In this document: positions 10,202 through 20,369 of the stretch, one piece after another
How positions within the stretch are numbered: position 1 is the stretch's first letter
Layout of the letters: each line of letters opens with the position of its first letter
Assembly (NCBI GenBank): GCA_002929135.1
Contig: PESC01000012.1
Span: 28,917-92,916 of the forward strand
DNA length: 64,000 nucleotides
Reading direction: 5' to 3'
Source of the DNA: Methylomonas sp.
GTDB taxonomy: Bacteria; Pseudomonadota; Gammaproteobacteria; Methylococcales; Methylomonadaceae
Notes under the pieces: generated by a model
The model's database searches: none
What the model was told of the DNA's origin: nothing
The model's input: the letters and a program-made list of their open reading frames with translations, nothing else
Made by a program: the position numbers and the translations under genes

Positions 10202-11215
10202 ATGGCAATTAAAGTTGCAATCAACGGTTATGGTCGTATTGGTCGTAATGTCATGCGCGCCCTGTATGAATCCGGTCGCACTCATGAAATTCAAGTCGTT
10301 GCCATCAACGACCTGGGTGACTCGAAAACCAATGCCCATCTGACTAAATACGACACCGTCCATGGAAAATTCCCATTCGATGTGTCGGTAGATGGTGACT
10401 ACATCATCATCAACGGCGACAAAATACGGGTATTCGCCGAACGCGACCCGGCAAAACTGCCCTGGGCTGAACTGGGCGTCGACGTGGTGCACGAGTGTAC
10501 CGGCTTTTTCACCAGCAAAGCCAAAGCCTCTGCCCACATCACGGCAGGTGCGAAAAAAGTCATCATTTCCGCGCCCGGTGGCAACGATGTCGACGCTACC
10601 ATCGTCTACGGTGTCAACCATCACACCCTGAAAGCTTCTGACACGGTCATTTCCAATGCCTCCTGCACCACCAACTGCCTGGCACCACTGGTCAAGCCGC
10701 TGATGGATACCATCGGTGTCGAACATGGCTTGATGACCACCATCCACGCCTACACCAACGACCAGGTTCTAACCGACGTCTATCACAGCGATCTGCGTCG
10801 CGCCCGGTCGGCCACCCAGTCGATGATTCCAACCAAGACCGGTGCCGCAGCGGCGGTGGGTCTGGTTTTGCCGGAGATGATGGGCAAACTGGATGGTTTC
10901 GCAATGCGGGTGCCGACCATCAACGTATCTGTGGTCGATCTCTGCTTCCAGGCCTCGCGCAATACCAGCAAGGACGAAATCGACAGTATTCTGAAAAGCG
11001 CCGCCAACGGTGCGCTGAAAGGCATCCTGGCAGTCAATGACGAACCTTTGGTTTCCATGGACTTCAACCACGATCCGCATTCGTCGATTTACGAATCGTC
11101 GCTGACCAAAGTGACGGCGGGCAATTTCGTCAAGGTGTTGTCCTGGTATGACAACGAGTGGGGCTTTTCCAACCGCATGCTCGACACCACCGTTGCTTTA
11201 TTCAACGCAAACTAA
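10202..11215 (+). CDS. gap: Glyceraldehyde-3-phosphate dehydrogenase, type I
   Basis: [42 protein letters not shown] active site; ATG 10202. Confidence 0.97.
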   Translation: MAIKVAINGYGRIGRNVMRALYESGRTHEIQVVAINDLGDSKTNAHLTKYDTVHGKFPFDVSVDGDYIIINGDKIRVFAERDPAKLPWAELGVDVVHECTGFFTSKAKASAHITAGAKKVIISAPGGNDVDATIVYGVNHHTLKASDTVISNASCTTNCLAPLVKPLMDTIGVEHGLMTTIHAYTNDQVLTDVYHSDLRRARSATQSMIPTKTGAAAAVGLVLPEMMGKLDGFAMRVPTINVSVVDLCFQASRNTSKDEIDSILKSAANGALKGILAVNDEPLVSMDFNHDPHSSIYESSLTKVTAGNFVKVLSWYDNEWGFSNRMLDTTVALFNAN

Positions 11216-11224
11216 AGGAATTTC

Positions 11225-12658
11225 ATGCTGTTACGTAGAACCAAAATCCTGGTGACGCTGGGTCCCTCGACCGACAAACCTGGCGTACTCGAGGATTTGT
11301 TCCGGGCCGGGATCGACGTCGTCCGACTCAATTTCTCGCATGGCTCGGCGCAGGATCATATCGATCGCGCCAACCGTGTGCGTGCCCTGAGCAAGATAAC
11401 CGGTCGTCGGGTCGGTATTCTTGCCGACCTGCAAGGGCCTAAAATCCGCATCGAACGCTTCAAGGACAGCAAAGTCTGGCTGGAGGAAGGCCAGAATTTT
11501 TCCCTGGACATCAATCTGGGCAAACATGATGGCGACAACACCCAAGTCGGCATCAGCTACGAACCCCTGGCGCGTGAAGTCAAGCCGGGTACCCGTTTGC
11601 TGCTGGATGACGGTCGTGTGGTGCTTGACGTGGTCAATGTCGAGAATTGCACGCGGATTAATACCAAAGTTGTCGTCGGTGGTGATTTGTCCAACAACAA
11701 GGGCATCAATCTGCTGGGTGGTGGCTTGTCGGCGGCGGCCCTGACCGAAAAAGACAAGGAAGACATCAAAACCATTGCCCAAATCGCTGCCGATTATGTG
11801 GCGGTTTCATTCCCGCGTACCGCAGAGGATATGCACGAAGCCCGTCGTTTGCTGAACGAGGCCGGTTCCTGTGCCGGCATTGTCGCCAAGGTAGAACGGG
11901 CAGAGGCCATGGATGTGATCGACGACATCATCCGGGCATCCGATGCCATCATGGTTGCCCGAGGTGATCTGGGTGTGGAAATCGGCGATGCCAACCTGCC
12001 GGCCGCGCAGAAATACCTCATCAAACGTTCGCGCGAACTTAACCGGGCAGTCATCACCGCGACGCAGATGATGGAATCGATGATCGAAAACCCGATTCCA
12101 ACTCGTGCAGAAGTCTTCGATGTTGCCAATGCTATTGTCGATGGTACCGATGCCATCATGCTGTCTGCCGAAACTGCAACCGGCAAACACCCGATCAAGA
12201 CGGTGGAAGCCATCGTTCGCATCTGCGTCGAAACCGAGAAGCAACCCAGTGTGACCCATTCGCATCACCGCATGACAGACAGCTTTTCGGCGATCGATGA
12301 AGCCATCGCCATGTCGGCGATGTACTTGGCCAACCACACCAAGATCAGCGGCGTGGCGTCACTGACTGAATCCGGCTCCACACCGCTGTGGATGTCGAGA
12401 ATCAATTCCAACATCCCGATCTTTGCATTCAGCAGCCATCATAAAACCCTCGGACGGGTAACACTGTATCGTGGTGTATTCCCGGTTCCGTTCAGCCGTG
12501 AATCCATGGAAAAGGCCGAAGTCAACCAGGCCATCATCGAGAAACTGCGCCGTCGTGGTGTCGTGTTCAAAGGCGACACCTACATCATCACTAAAGGTGA
12601 CGCAACCGGTACGCAAGGCGGCACCAATTCGTTGAAAGTCGTTACTGTCAACGACTGA
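11225..12658 (+). CDS. pyk: Pyruvate kinase
   Basis: RRTKILVTLGPSTDKPG, MVARGDLGVEIG, AVITATQMMESMIENPIPTRAEVFDVANAIVDGTDA. Confidence 0.97.
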   Translation: MLLRRTKILVTLGPSTDKPGVLEDLFRAGIDVVRLNFSHGSAQDHIDRANRVRALSKITGRRVGILADLQGPKIRIERFKDSKVWLEEGQNFSLDINLGKHDGDNTQVGISYEPLAREVKPGTRLLLDDGRVVLDVVNVENCTRINTKVVVGGDLSNNKGINLLGGGLSAAALTEKDKEDIKTIAQIAADYVAVSFPRTAEDMHEARRLLNEAGSCAGIVAKVERAEAMDVIDDIIRASDAIMVARGDLGVEIGDANLPAAQKYLIKRSRELNRAVITATQMMESMIENPIPTRAEVFDVANAIVDGTDAIMLSAETATGKHPIKTVEAIVRICVETEKQPSVTHSHHRMTDSFSAIDEAIAMSAMYLANHTKISGVASLTESGSTPLWMSRINSNIPIFAFSSHHKTLGRVTLYRGVFPVPFSRESMEKAEVNQAIIEKLRRRGVVFKGDTYIITKGDATGTQGGTNSLKVVTVND

Positions 12659-12681
12659 CAACCGTTTCGTGTCTTTTCAGA

Positions 12682-12718
12682 CGCGGCGATCCGGTGTTGC
12701 ACCGGCGCCGCGTTTTTT
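12682..12718 (+). terminator. Rho-independent terminator of gap-pyk
   Basis: cgcggcgatccggtgttgcaccggcgccgcgtttttt stem-loop plus T-run. Confidence 0.85.
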
Positions 12719-12767
12719 GTTTCAGGGCGCTACGGATGTCTGGGCGAGCTGAATCAGAAACTGTGTT

Positions 12768-13484
12768 TCACGCTGCATCCATTTTGTAGCCGAAGCCACG
12801 GACGGTCTTGATGAGTTTGATCTCATGGTCATCGTCGATCTTGCGGCGTAGCTGGCGAATGTAAACATCGACGACATTGGTCAACGGGTCGGCGCTATAG
12901 CCCCAAACCTGTTCCAGTATCCGCGTCCGACTCAGTACCCTGCCGGGTGCGCGCATGAAACATTCGAGCAGGGCAAATTCCTTGGGCGTGAGTTCGATGC
13001 TAACCGAGCCGCGGTTTACCTGATGCGTCTCACCGTTCAAGGTCAGATCGGCGATTTTCAATTCCTTGCTGGCGAGATTGCTTTCCCCTCCGCCGCGCCG
13101 ACGCATCAAGGCCTCGATCCGGGCCGTTAGCTCCTCGAAGGAAAATGGCTTGGTCATGTAATCGTCAGCCCCGGCGCGCAGACCGGCGACTTTGTCCAGC
13201 ACGGCATCCATCGCCGTCAGCATGAGTATCGGGGTATCGACACCGCGCTGGCGCAAGGTTTCGCATACATTGCGGCCATTCATGTCGGGCAGGCCCAAAT
13301 CCAGCACGATGACACCGAAGCGATCTTTCTGTGCCAGTGTCAGCGCATCCTGCCCGCAGTTTGCAACCTCGACGTTATAGCCGTCGGCCTTGAGTCCGCG
13401 ACGGATGAAATCGACGATGCGGCCATCGTCTTCAACCAGCAAAATTTGCTGGTTGGGCATATCGTTATTCGAATAGTTGCTCAT
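12768..13484 (-). CDS. OmpR/PhoP-type response regulator
   Basis: Receiver domain (LLVEDDGRIVDFIRRGLKADGY, VLDLGLPDMNG, LMLTAMD, DYMTKPF) plus winged helix (LTPKEFALLECFMRAPGRVLSRTRILEQVWGY). Confidence 0.93.
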   Translation of the reverse strand: MSNYSNNDMPNQQILLVEDDGRIVDFIRRGLKADGYNVEVANCGQDALTLAQKDRFGVIVLDLGLPDMNGRNVCETLRQRGVDTPILMLTAMDAVLDKVAGLRAGADDYMTKPFSFEELTARIEALMRRRGGGESNLASKELKIADLTLNGETHQVNRGSVSIELTPKEFALLECFMRAPGRVLSRTRILEQVWGYSADPLTNVVDVYIRQLRRKIDDDHEIKLIKTVRGFGYKMDAA

Positions 13485-13640
13485 TGTCTTGCTTTCCTGG
13501 GATGACGCAGTCTGCGGACTGGAACATGAACCAGCGGATGTTGAATCAATTCACCGAAGGCACGACAGCCAACGACATGTCGGTGAGCCCGGTTCAGTGT
13601 AACCTGTTTCAGCATCGTGTTGCCTGATTCGGCCAGTGTT

Positions 13641-16600
13641 CTATCGCCGCCACCAACGCATACCCCACTGCTTGCAGTCGTCCAGACAGGTGAACGCCAC
13701 CGGAATCACCAGCAGGCTGAGCAAGGTCGATGTCACCAGGCCGCCAATCACCGCAATCGCCATCGGACTGCGGAACGAGGCATCGGCATCGCCGGTACCT
13801 AGGGCCACCGGTAACATGCCGGCGCCCATGGCGATCGTCGTCATCACGATGGGTCGCGCCCGCTTGTGGCAGGCATCGAGCAAGGCGTCGATACGGTTCA
13901 TGCCCTGGTCGCGGCGGGCGACGATGGCGTATTCGACCAGCAGAATCGAGTTCTTGGTCGCAATACCCATCAACATCACCAGACCGATCAGCGATGGCAT
14001 CGAAAACGCCTTGCCGGTCAGCAGCAAGGCAACGAAACCGCCGCCGAACGCCAGCGGCAAGGCCGCCAGAATGGTAATCGGTTGCAGGAAATCCTTGAAC
14101 AGCACCACCAGCACGATGAAGATGCACAACACGCCGGTCAGCATCGCCAGGCCGAAGCTGCTGAACAGCTCCTGCATCATTTCGGCATCGCCGATATTGA
14201 TTTGCCGCACCCCGGCGGGCAGATGGGCAATGCTGGGCAGTTTTTGCACGGTGGCGGTGACATCACCCAACGGCAGGCTGGCCAGTTCGATTTCGAAATT
14301 GACGTTGCGGGCGCGGTCGTAGCGATCGATCAGCGCCGGGCCGCTGGACAACGACAATTCCGCCACCTGACCCACCCGCACACTGCCGACGCCAGGCTTT
14401 ACCGACGGCACCGTCAGGCGCTCCAGCACGGCCAGGTCGCGGCGGCCATCGCTGGCCAGCTTCACCCTTATCGGCACCTGACGCTGGGTCAGATTCATTT
14501 TCGACAGCGACCAGTCGTAATCGCCTATCGTGGCAATGCGCAAGGTTTCGGCCAGGGCTTCGGTGGTTACGCCCAGATCGGCCATGCGGGCAAAATCCGG
14601 GCGCACGGCAATCTCGGGCCGCACCAGCGCGGCGCTGGAGGCAATCGTGCCCAAACCGGCAATGGTTCGCAGATCGCGCTCCACGGCGCGGGCTGCGCTG
14701 CTCAGGATTTGCGGGTCATCGCCGCTCAATACCAGCACGTATTTTTCACCGGACGCACCCAAGCCAACCTTGGTGCGTACACCGGGTAGTTGCTGTAACG
14801 CCTCATGAATCTGGCGTTCGATGACCTGCTTGCGCACGGGACGATCACGGCGATTTGCCAAGGTAATGGTCAAAGTTGCCTTGCGTACTTCGCCGCCAGC
14901 CGATACAGGCGCCATTGGATCGTTGCCCGCGCTGCCCGCGCCTATGGTGGTGTAAATGGTTTCGACATGGGGCAAATCGGCGATGAGTTGCCGCGCCGTT
15001 TCTGCCGTCTGCACGGTCTGGCTCAGCGTCGCACCCGGCGGCAGTTCGACGAAGACCTGGGTTTGCGGATTGTCGTCGGCGGGTATGAAGCCTGTTGGCA
15101 GCAGCGGAATCAGCAACAGCGAGCCGACGAAAAACACCGCCGCGCCAGCGATGGTGGCCAGGCGATGATGCAGACACCAAGCAGCTGTCCGCAGATAGTG
15201 GCGCATGACCGCGCCATCGTCGGCTGGCGGATGCGGCGACGCCTTCAGCAGATAGGCACACATCATCGGTGTCAGCATCCGCGCCACCACCAGCGATGCC
15301 ATCACTGCCAGCGCCGCCGTCCAGCCGAATTGCTTGAAAAACCGCCCGGCGACACCGCTCATGAAGGCGGTCGGCAGAAATACCGCCACCAAAGACAACG
15401 TGGTTGCCACCACCGCCAGGCCGATTTCATCGGCGGCATCCATCGCCGCCCGGTATGCCGATTTACCCATGCCGAGGTGGCGGACGATGTTTTCGACCTC
15501 GACGATGGCATCGTCGACCAGAATACCGATCACTAGCGACAAGGCCAGCAGGGTGACGACGTTCAACGAGAAGCCGAAATAGTCCATGCCCCAGAATGCC
15601 GGAATCACCGACAACGGCAATGCCACCGCAGAAATGGCCGTGGCGCGCATATCGCGCAGAAACAGCCAGACCACCAGCACGGCCAGCAAACCACCCTCGT
15701 ACAGCATGGCCATAGAGCCTTGAAATTCCTCGGCGACCGGGGTGACGAAATCGAAGGCTGCGCTGAATTCGATATCGGGTTGGCGGGCTTGCAGTTCGGC
15801 CAGCGCGGTTCTGACCTCGGCACCCACCGTCACTTCACTGGCGCCACGGCTGCGGGTGACTTCGAAACCCACCACCGGCTGGCCGTCGAGGAAGGCGGCG
15901 GCGCGGGGTTCGGCTACGGTGTCTTCGACCTGGGCCACCTGATCCAGCCGGATACGCCGACCATCGGGCAAACTCAGTTGCAATGTGCGCAGCGCATGGG
16001 CCGACGCAACGTTGGCCAGTGTGCGCACAGGCTGTTCGCCGCTGCCAATATCCGTTCGGCCCCCGGCGCTCTCGCGCTGTACTGCCCGCAGTTGCCGGGA
16101 AATCTCGGCAGCGGAGGCGCCGAGTGCTTGCAGCTTGACCGGATCGAGCGCGACGCTCACTTCTCGGCTGACACCGCCGACCCGCGTCACGGCACCGACA
16201 CCAGCGATTGCCAGCAGGCGTTTGGTGAGCGTGTCGTCGACAAACCACGACAAGGCTTCGTCGTCGCGGCGGGGCGAGCGCACGGCGAAGGCCAGAATCG
16301 GTGAACCGGCCAGGTCGAGCTTGGTGACGGTTGGATCGCGCAGATCACCGGGCAAATCGGCACGTACTCTGGCGACGGCGGAACGCACGTCGTCCACAGC
16401 TTCCTGCACTGGCTTTTCCAGACGGAACTGCACGGTGAGGCTGACACTGCCGTCCTGTATCTTGGTGAGGATGTGTTTCAAGCCCTGCAAGGTGGCCAGC
16501 GAATTTTCGATTTTGCGCGCCACGTCGGTTTCCAGTTGCGCGGGTGATGCGCCCGGCAGCGAGGCGTTGACGGTAACGGTGGGCAGTTCCAGGTCGGGGA

Positions 16601-16724
16601 AATTCTGGATTTTCATGCTCTTGAAGCTGAGGATGCCGCCAAAACTCAGCAACACGAACAGCATCAGGGCCGGAATGGGATTGCGTATGCACCAACTGGA
16701 AACATTCATGGTGGAAACATTCAT
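13641..16724 (-). CDS. RND efflux transporter permease (AcrB/MexF-like)
   Basis: 1027 aa; FPDLELPTVTVNASLPGASPAQLETDVARKIENSL; GILVDDAIVEVENI TM4 motif. Confidence 0.95.
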   Translation of the reverse strand: MNVSTMNVSSWCIRNPIPALMLFVLLSFGGILSFKSMKIQNFPDLELPTVTVNASLPGASPAQLETDVARKIENSLATLQGLKHILTKIQDGSVSLTVQFRLEKPVQEAVDDVRSAVARVRADLPGDLRDPTVTKLDLAGSPILAFAVRSPRRDDEALSWFVDDTLTKRLLAIAGVGAVTRVGGVSREVSVALDPVKLQALGASAAEISRQLRAVQRESAGGRTDIGSGEQPVRTLANVASAHALRTLQLSLPDGRRIRLDQVAQVEDTVAEPRAAAFLDGQPVVGFEVTRSRGASEVTVGAEVRTALAELQARQPDIEFSAAFDFVTPVAEEFQGSMAMLYEGGLLAVLVVWLFLRDMRATAISAVALPLSVIPAFWGMDYFGFSLNVVTLLALSLVIGILVDDAIVEVENIVRHLGMGKSAYRAAMDAADEIGLAVVATTLSLVAVFLPTAFMSGVAGRFFKQFGWTAALAVMASLVVARMLTPMMCAYLLKASPHPPADDGAVMRHYLRTAAWCLHHRLATIAGAAVFFVGSLLLIPLLPTGFIPADDNPQTQVFVELPPGATLSQTVQTAETARQLIADLPHVETIYTTIGAGSAGNDPMAPVSAGGEVRKATLTITLANRRDRPVRKQVIERQIHEALQQLPGVRTKVGLGASGEKYVLVLSGDDPQILSSAARAVERDLRTIAGLGTIASSAALVRPEIAVRPDFARMADLGVTTEALAETLRIATIGDYDWSLSKMNLTQRQVPIRVKLASDGRRDLAVLERLTVPSVKPGVGSVRVGQVAELSLSSGPALIDRYDRARNVNFEIELASLPLGDVTATVQKLPSIAHLPAGVRQINIGDAEMMQELFSSFGLAMLTGVLCIFIVLVVLFKDFLQPITILAALPLAFGGGFVALLLTGKAFSMPSLIGLVMLMGIATKNSILLVEYAIVARRDQGMNRIDALLDACHKRARPIVMTTIAMGAGMLPVALGTGDADASFRSPMAIAVIGGLVTSTLLSLLVIPVAFTCLDDCKQWGMRWWRR

Positions 16725-17830
16725 GGCGCAACCACCCGGACGTTGTCGCCATCGGTCAGGAACGATGCGCCACTGGCTACCAGCACGTCGTCGGCGGTCA
16801 GGCCGGACAACACTTCCACGCGGTCACCCGCGTGGCGTCCCAACTGCACCTTGATTTGTTCGACGCTGGCCAGATCGGTCTGCTGTTGTTTCAGGCGGAA
16901 GACATAACTGAAGCCTTCGCGCAGCGTCAGGGCCTCTTGCGGTACGGTCAGGGCCGGGCTGCTGCTCAGGCGAAACTCGCCACGGGCGAACATGCCCGCG
17001 CGAAATCCCTGTTGTGCGGCATTCGGCACATCGACATAAACCACGCCATTACGGCTTTGTGGATCGATCGTGGGCGCCAGCATTCGCACTCTGCCGCTGA
17101 TCTGGCCTACATCCGGCACGCTCACCCAAACCTCGATATCCGGTTTTAACCTGGGCATTTCGTCGGCAGTGACATCCGCCCGCCATTCCAGACGGTTTTG
17201 CCGAATCAGACGAAACAGTTCCTCGCCCTTGTTGGCGACGGCACCCAGCGTGGCGCTGCGCGATGAGATGACACCGTCATCGCTGGCGATGACATGGGTG
17301 TATTTCAGCCGCAGCCGTTGGCCGTCGAGCTGCGCCTTGGCCGATTGCAGCCGGGCTGCGGCGGTTCTGGCTTTGGTCAGGAATTGATCCACCTGCTGGG
17401 CGCTCAGGGCACCGGCGCCTGAGATCCGCGTGGCGCGATCGGCATCGGTTTGGGCTTCGGCAAGGTTGGCCTCGGCTTCGGCGACGATGGCGCGGCTATG
17501 GGCGATGTCGGCCTGCACACTTTCATCGTTGAAGGTGGCCAGTACCTGGCCTTGCTTGACACTTTCGCCAACCTGCACGTTGACGGCACTCAAGCGCAAG
17601 TCGCCGATTTCCGCACCGATCACCGCCTCCTGCCAAGCGGCGATCGAGCCGTTGGCGGCCAGCGTGACCGGCAGGTCGCGGGTGTCTGGCCGCACCGTTG
17701 CCACGCTGAGCGCGGGGTTGATCGTCGTCGTGGTCGCTTCCGATGGGGTTGGCGACTTGACCTGCATCAGGCTAAGCCCGACGACGATTATCAGGGCAGT
17801 GATGAGGGCGAGGGTTTTGCCTTGAGTCAT
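16721..17830 (-). CDS. RND efflux periplasmic adaptor subunit
   Basis: Membrane-fusion-protein architecture; 4-bp overlap with permease gene. Confidence 0.92.
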   Translation of the reverse strand: MTQGKTLALITALIIVVGLSLMQVKSPTPSEATTTTINPALSVATVRPDTRDLPVTLAANGSIAAWQEAVIGAEIGDLRLSAVNVQVGESVKQGQVLATFNDESVQADIAHSRAIVAEAEANLAEAQTDADRATRISGAGALSAQQVDQFLTKARTAAARLQSAKAQLDGQRLRLKYTHVIASDDGVISSRSATLGAVANKGEELFRLIRQNRLEWRADVTADEMPRLKPDIEVWVSVPDVGQISGRVRMLAPTIDPQSRNGVVYVDVPNAAQQGFRAGMFARGEFRLSSSPALTVPQEALTLREGFSYVFRLKQQQTDLASVEQIKVQLGRHAGDRVEVLSGLTADDVLVASGASFLTDGDNVRVVAP

Positions 17831-17839
17831 GAAGCGTCT

Positions 17840-18895
17840 CTACTTTGGGTTTGTTGGGTTTGTCGGGGCCGGAAAGTGGGCAAGTTGAGCAAGTGCGGTT
17901 TGCAATCTCGACCAGTCGGCTTCGTTACCGGGCAGGCCGAAGCGTATGCTTTGCGGGCGATCAAACGATCGGGTCAGTATGCCTTGCCGGGCCAGCGCCT
18001 CATGCAGCCAGATTGCCCGCTCGCTGTGTAGCCATTGAAACAGCGTACAGCCACCGCTGGCTGGCTGGCCGCAATCGCGCAGCAAGGCTTCCAGTCGCTG
18101 GCCGCTGTGTTGCAGAGCTTGCGCTGCTTGTCGTTGCCAGGGCAGATCGGCCAGTGCCAGCGCCGCCACATGCCGCGCCGGGCGACTGATGCTCCAGGGG
18201 CCTAGTGTTTCACGCAAGCTGTGCAGCAGTGGCGGTTCGGCGCTGACGAAACCGACGCGAATGCCCGCCAGGCCAAAAAACTTGCCGATCGAGCGCAACA
18301 CGATCAGGCCGGGACGGGTCGGCAACGGACACAGGCTGTGGTCGTGGGCAATGGCGTCGATAAAGGCTTCATCGACGATCAACCAGCCACCGTGCTCCGC
18401 CAGACGAGTATGCCAGGCCAGCAGGCGTTGTGCTGGCCACAATCGGCCGGTCGGGTTGTTCGGATTGATGAGAATCAACACATCGAGCCTGGCTATTGCC
18501 TCATCGATCATCGCCTCGGTGAGTTCGATTACGTCATGACCGGTCTTGCGCCAGGCGGCGGCATGTTCGGCATAGGCCGGGTGCAACACGCCAACGCGGC
18601 TGCGTGGCCTGAGTGCAGGCAGGGTTTGAATCGCGGCCTGCGAACCGGCTACGGCCAGCAGGTTGGTATTGGCGTAATAAGCTTGCGCGGCGGTCAGCAG
18701 TTCGTCATCGTCATCCGGCAAGCGTTGCCAGCAATCGGCGGGTAATGCGGGCACCGGCCAGCCGTTGGGGTTGATGCCGGTCGAAAGATCCAGCCAGCAT
18801 TCGGGGGGGATTCCATACTGTCGTGCTGCCGCCAGCAGGCGGCCTCCGTGTTCGAGCAAATCCAGAGTCTCCGTGTCGGGCGTAGTGGCTGTCAT
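17840..18895 (-). CDS. cobD: L-threonine-O-3-phosphate decarboxylase (CobD/CobC-type aminotransferase fold)
   Basis: EHGGRLLAAARQYGIPPECWLDLSTGINPNGWP; NPNNPTGR; SIGKFFGLAGIRVGF. Start placed at MTATTPD because upstream ORF extension encodes an intergenic repeat. Confidence 0.85.
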   Translation of the reverse strand: MTATTPDTETLDLLEHGGRLLAAARQYGIPPECWLDLSTGINPNGWPVPALPADCWQRLPDDDDELLTAAQAYYANTNLLAVAGSQAAIQTLPALRPRSRVGVLHPAYAEHAAAWRKTGHDVIELTEAMIDEAIARLDVLILINPNNPTGRLWPAQRLLAWHTRLAEHGGWLIVDEAFIDAIAHDHSLCPLPTRPGLIVLRSIGKFFGLAGIRVGFVSAEPPLLHSLRETLGPWSISRPARHVAALALADLPWQRQAAQALQHSGQRLEALLRDCGQPASGGCTLFQWLHSERAIWLHEALARQGILTRSFDRPQSIRFGLPGNEADWSRLQTALAQLAHFPAPTNPTNPK

Positions 18896-18952
18896 GAAGC
18901 GGGTGCATCGCTCTGGAAAATGGAAGACAGCTTCGCGGGAGCGACGACTTTC

Positions 18953-19064
18953 CTGGTTCCACGGTTTCCCGTGGGAATCCATGCTGGGCGAGCATGAAGA
19001 TCATGTTCGCGTCCGGTATGCATTCCCACGCGGAGCGTGGGAACGAGAAAAGCAGAATTACAAT
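18953..19064 (+). repeat. Dispersed palindromic intergenic repeat, copy A
   Basis: ctggttccacggtttcccgtgggaatcca...cgcgtccggtatgcattcccacgcggagcgtgggaacgagaaaagcagaattacaat; reverse-complement homologue at 44533-44647. Confidence 0.75.
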
Positions 19065-19077
19065 CTATGGCGAAATG

Positions 19078-19812
19078 CTATGCAGCAACCACGGCTTGCA
19101 GCAGTTTTAGTGCGCGGGCCATGCCGATCTGCAAATTCTTTTCGATTTCCGCCATGGTGATCTCACCATCGACGATACCGGCTGCCCAGTTGGCAACTAC
19201 AGAAATGTTGGCGTAGGCCATGCCCAGCTCACGCGCCAGTGCGGCTTCCGGCATGCCGGTCATGCCGACCAGGTCGCAACCGTCGCGTTTCAGGCGGCGG
19301 ATTTCGGCGATGGTTTCCAGCCTAGGGCCTTGGGTGCAGCCATAGGTGGCGGTTTCGACGAGGTTGAAATCCAGCCCCTGCGCGGCGGCGATGATGCGTT
19401 GGCGCAAGGCGGGAGTGTAGGGTTCGGTGAAGTCGATGTGGGTGACGTGTTCCAGCGCGTCGGCGAAGAACGTATGTTCCCGGCCATAGCTGTAATCGAT
19501 GATCTGGTCGGGTATGGCGATTTGCGCCGGCGCCATGGCCTCGGTAATGCCGCCCACCGCCGCAACGCCGATGATGTCGGTTGCGCCCAGGTGTTTCAGA
19601 CCCCAGATGTTGGCGCGGTAATTGAGCTTGTGCGGCGGCAAGCGATGCGGGTTGCCGTGCCGTGCCAGGAAAATCAGGCGCTGGCCGTTCAATTCGCCGA
19701 TGACATACGGCGCCGACGGTTCGCCATACGGCGTGGCAAGGCATTGTTCGCCGCTGAGGGTCAGTTCACTGATTTGATTCAGGCCGGTGCCGCCGATGAT
19801 GGCCAGTGTCAT
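19078..19812 (-). CDS. S-methyl-5'-thioinosine phosphorylase (MTAP family)
   Basis: MTLAIIGGTGLNQISEL, RHGNPHRLPPHKLNYRANIWGLK, GMTGMPEAALARELGMAYA; next to hpt and nagZ. Confidence 0.85.
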   Translation of the reverse strand: MTLAIIGGTGLNQISELTLSGEQCLATPYGEPSAPYVIGELNGQRLIFLARHGNPHRLPPHKLNYRANIWGLKHLGATDIIGVAAVGGITEAMAPAQIAIPDQIIDYSYGREHTFFADALEHVTHIDFTEPYTPALRQRIIAAAQGLDFNLVETATYGCTQGPRLETIAEIRRLKRDGCDLVGMTGMPEAALARELGMAYANISVVANWAAGIVDGEITMAEIEKNLQIGMARALKLLQAVVAA

Positions 19813-20369
19813 GAGGTTTCCTTGCAGGCATAAATGCCTGCCGCGTTGCGCAGGTAGTTTTTGTAGTCCATGCCGTAACCGAACAGGTAATGGTTTTCTA
19901 CTGGCAAGCCGACGAAATCGGCGGCGATGGGCTTGGCGTGTTCCAGCATCTTGTCGAGCAGGACAGCGGTATAGACCGATGCCGCGCCTTGCGCCTTGCA
20001 CCAGTCGACGATGGCTTTCAGGGTGTGGCCTTCATCGAGGATGTCGTCGACGATCAGAAGGTTGCGGTCTTGCAACGGTGTCGTCGGCTGGAACAGCCAG
20101 TGGATGTCTTGCCCCGTGGTACTGCCGCGATAGCGCGAGGCGTGCAGGCTGTCGAGCATCAAAGGAAAACTCAGGCGCGGCAGCAACTGGCCAGCCACGA
20201 TGATGCCGCCGTTGATGACGCACAGCACCAGCGGGTTGGCATCGGCCAGGCGCTCGTTGATGGCGCAAGCCATGCGATCGAGTGCGGTGTTGACCTGATT
20301 CTGGTCGTAGAGCAAACGGGCGGTTTGCGCAACCTGGTCGATTTCCTCAAGGTTGATTTTGTCAAGCAT
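19809..20369 (-). CDS. hpt: Hypoxanthine-guanine phosphoribosyltransferase
   Basis: VLCVINGGIIVAGQLLPRL, LLIVDDILDEGHTLKAI PRPP motif; start MLDKINLEE at 20369. Confidence 0.9.
   Translation of the reverse strand: MLDKINLEEIDQVAQTARLLYDQNQVNTALDRMACAINERLADANPLVLCVINGGIIVAGQLLPRLSFPLMLDSLHASRYRGSTTGQDIHWLFQPTTPLQDRNLLIVDDILDEGHTLKAIVDWCKAQGAASVYTAVLLDKMLEHAKPIAADFVGLPVENHYLFGYGMDYKNYLRNAAGIYACKETS

Noticed and set aside
13866-15536. Long plus-strand ORFs (307 and 243 aa) opposite the RND permease
   Set aside because: Antisense shadows of a clear RND gene; His/Gln/Arg-rich translations typical of spurious frames.
17840-18982. Long start for cobD at 18982
   Set aside because: The N-terminal extension MDSHGKPWNQESRRSREAVFHFPERCTRF runs into the dispersed repeat; MTATTPD at 18895 is the likelier start.
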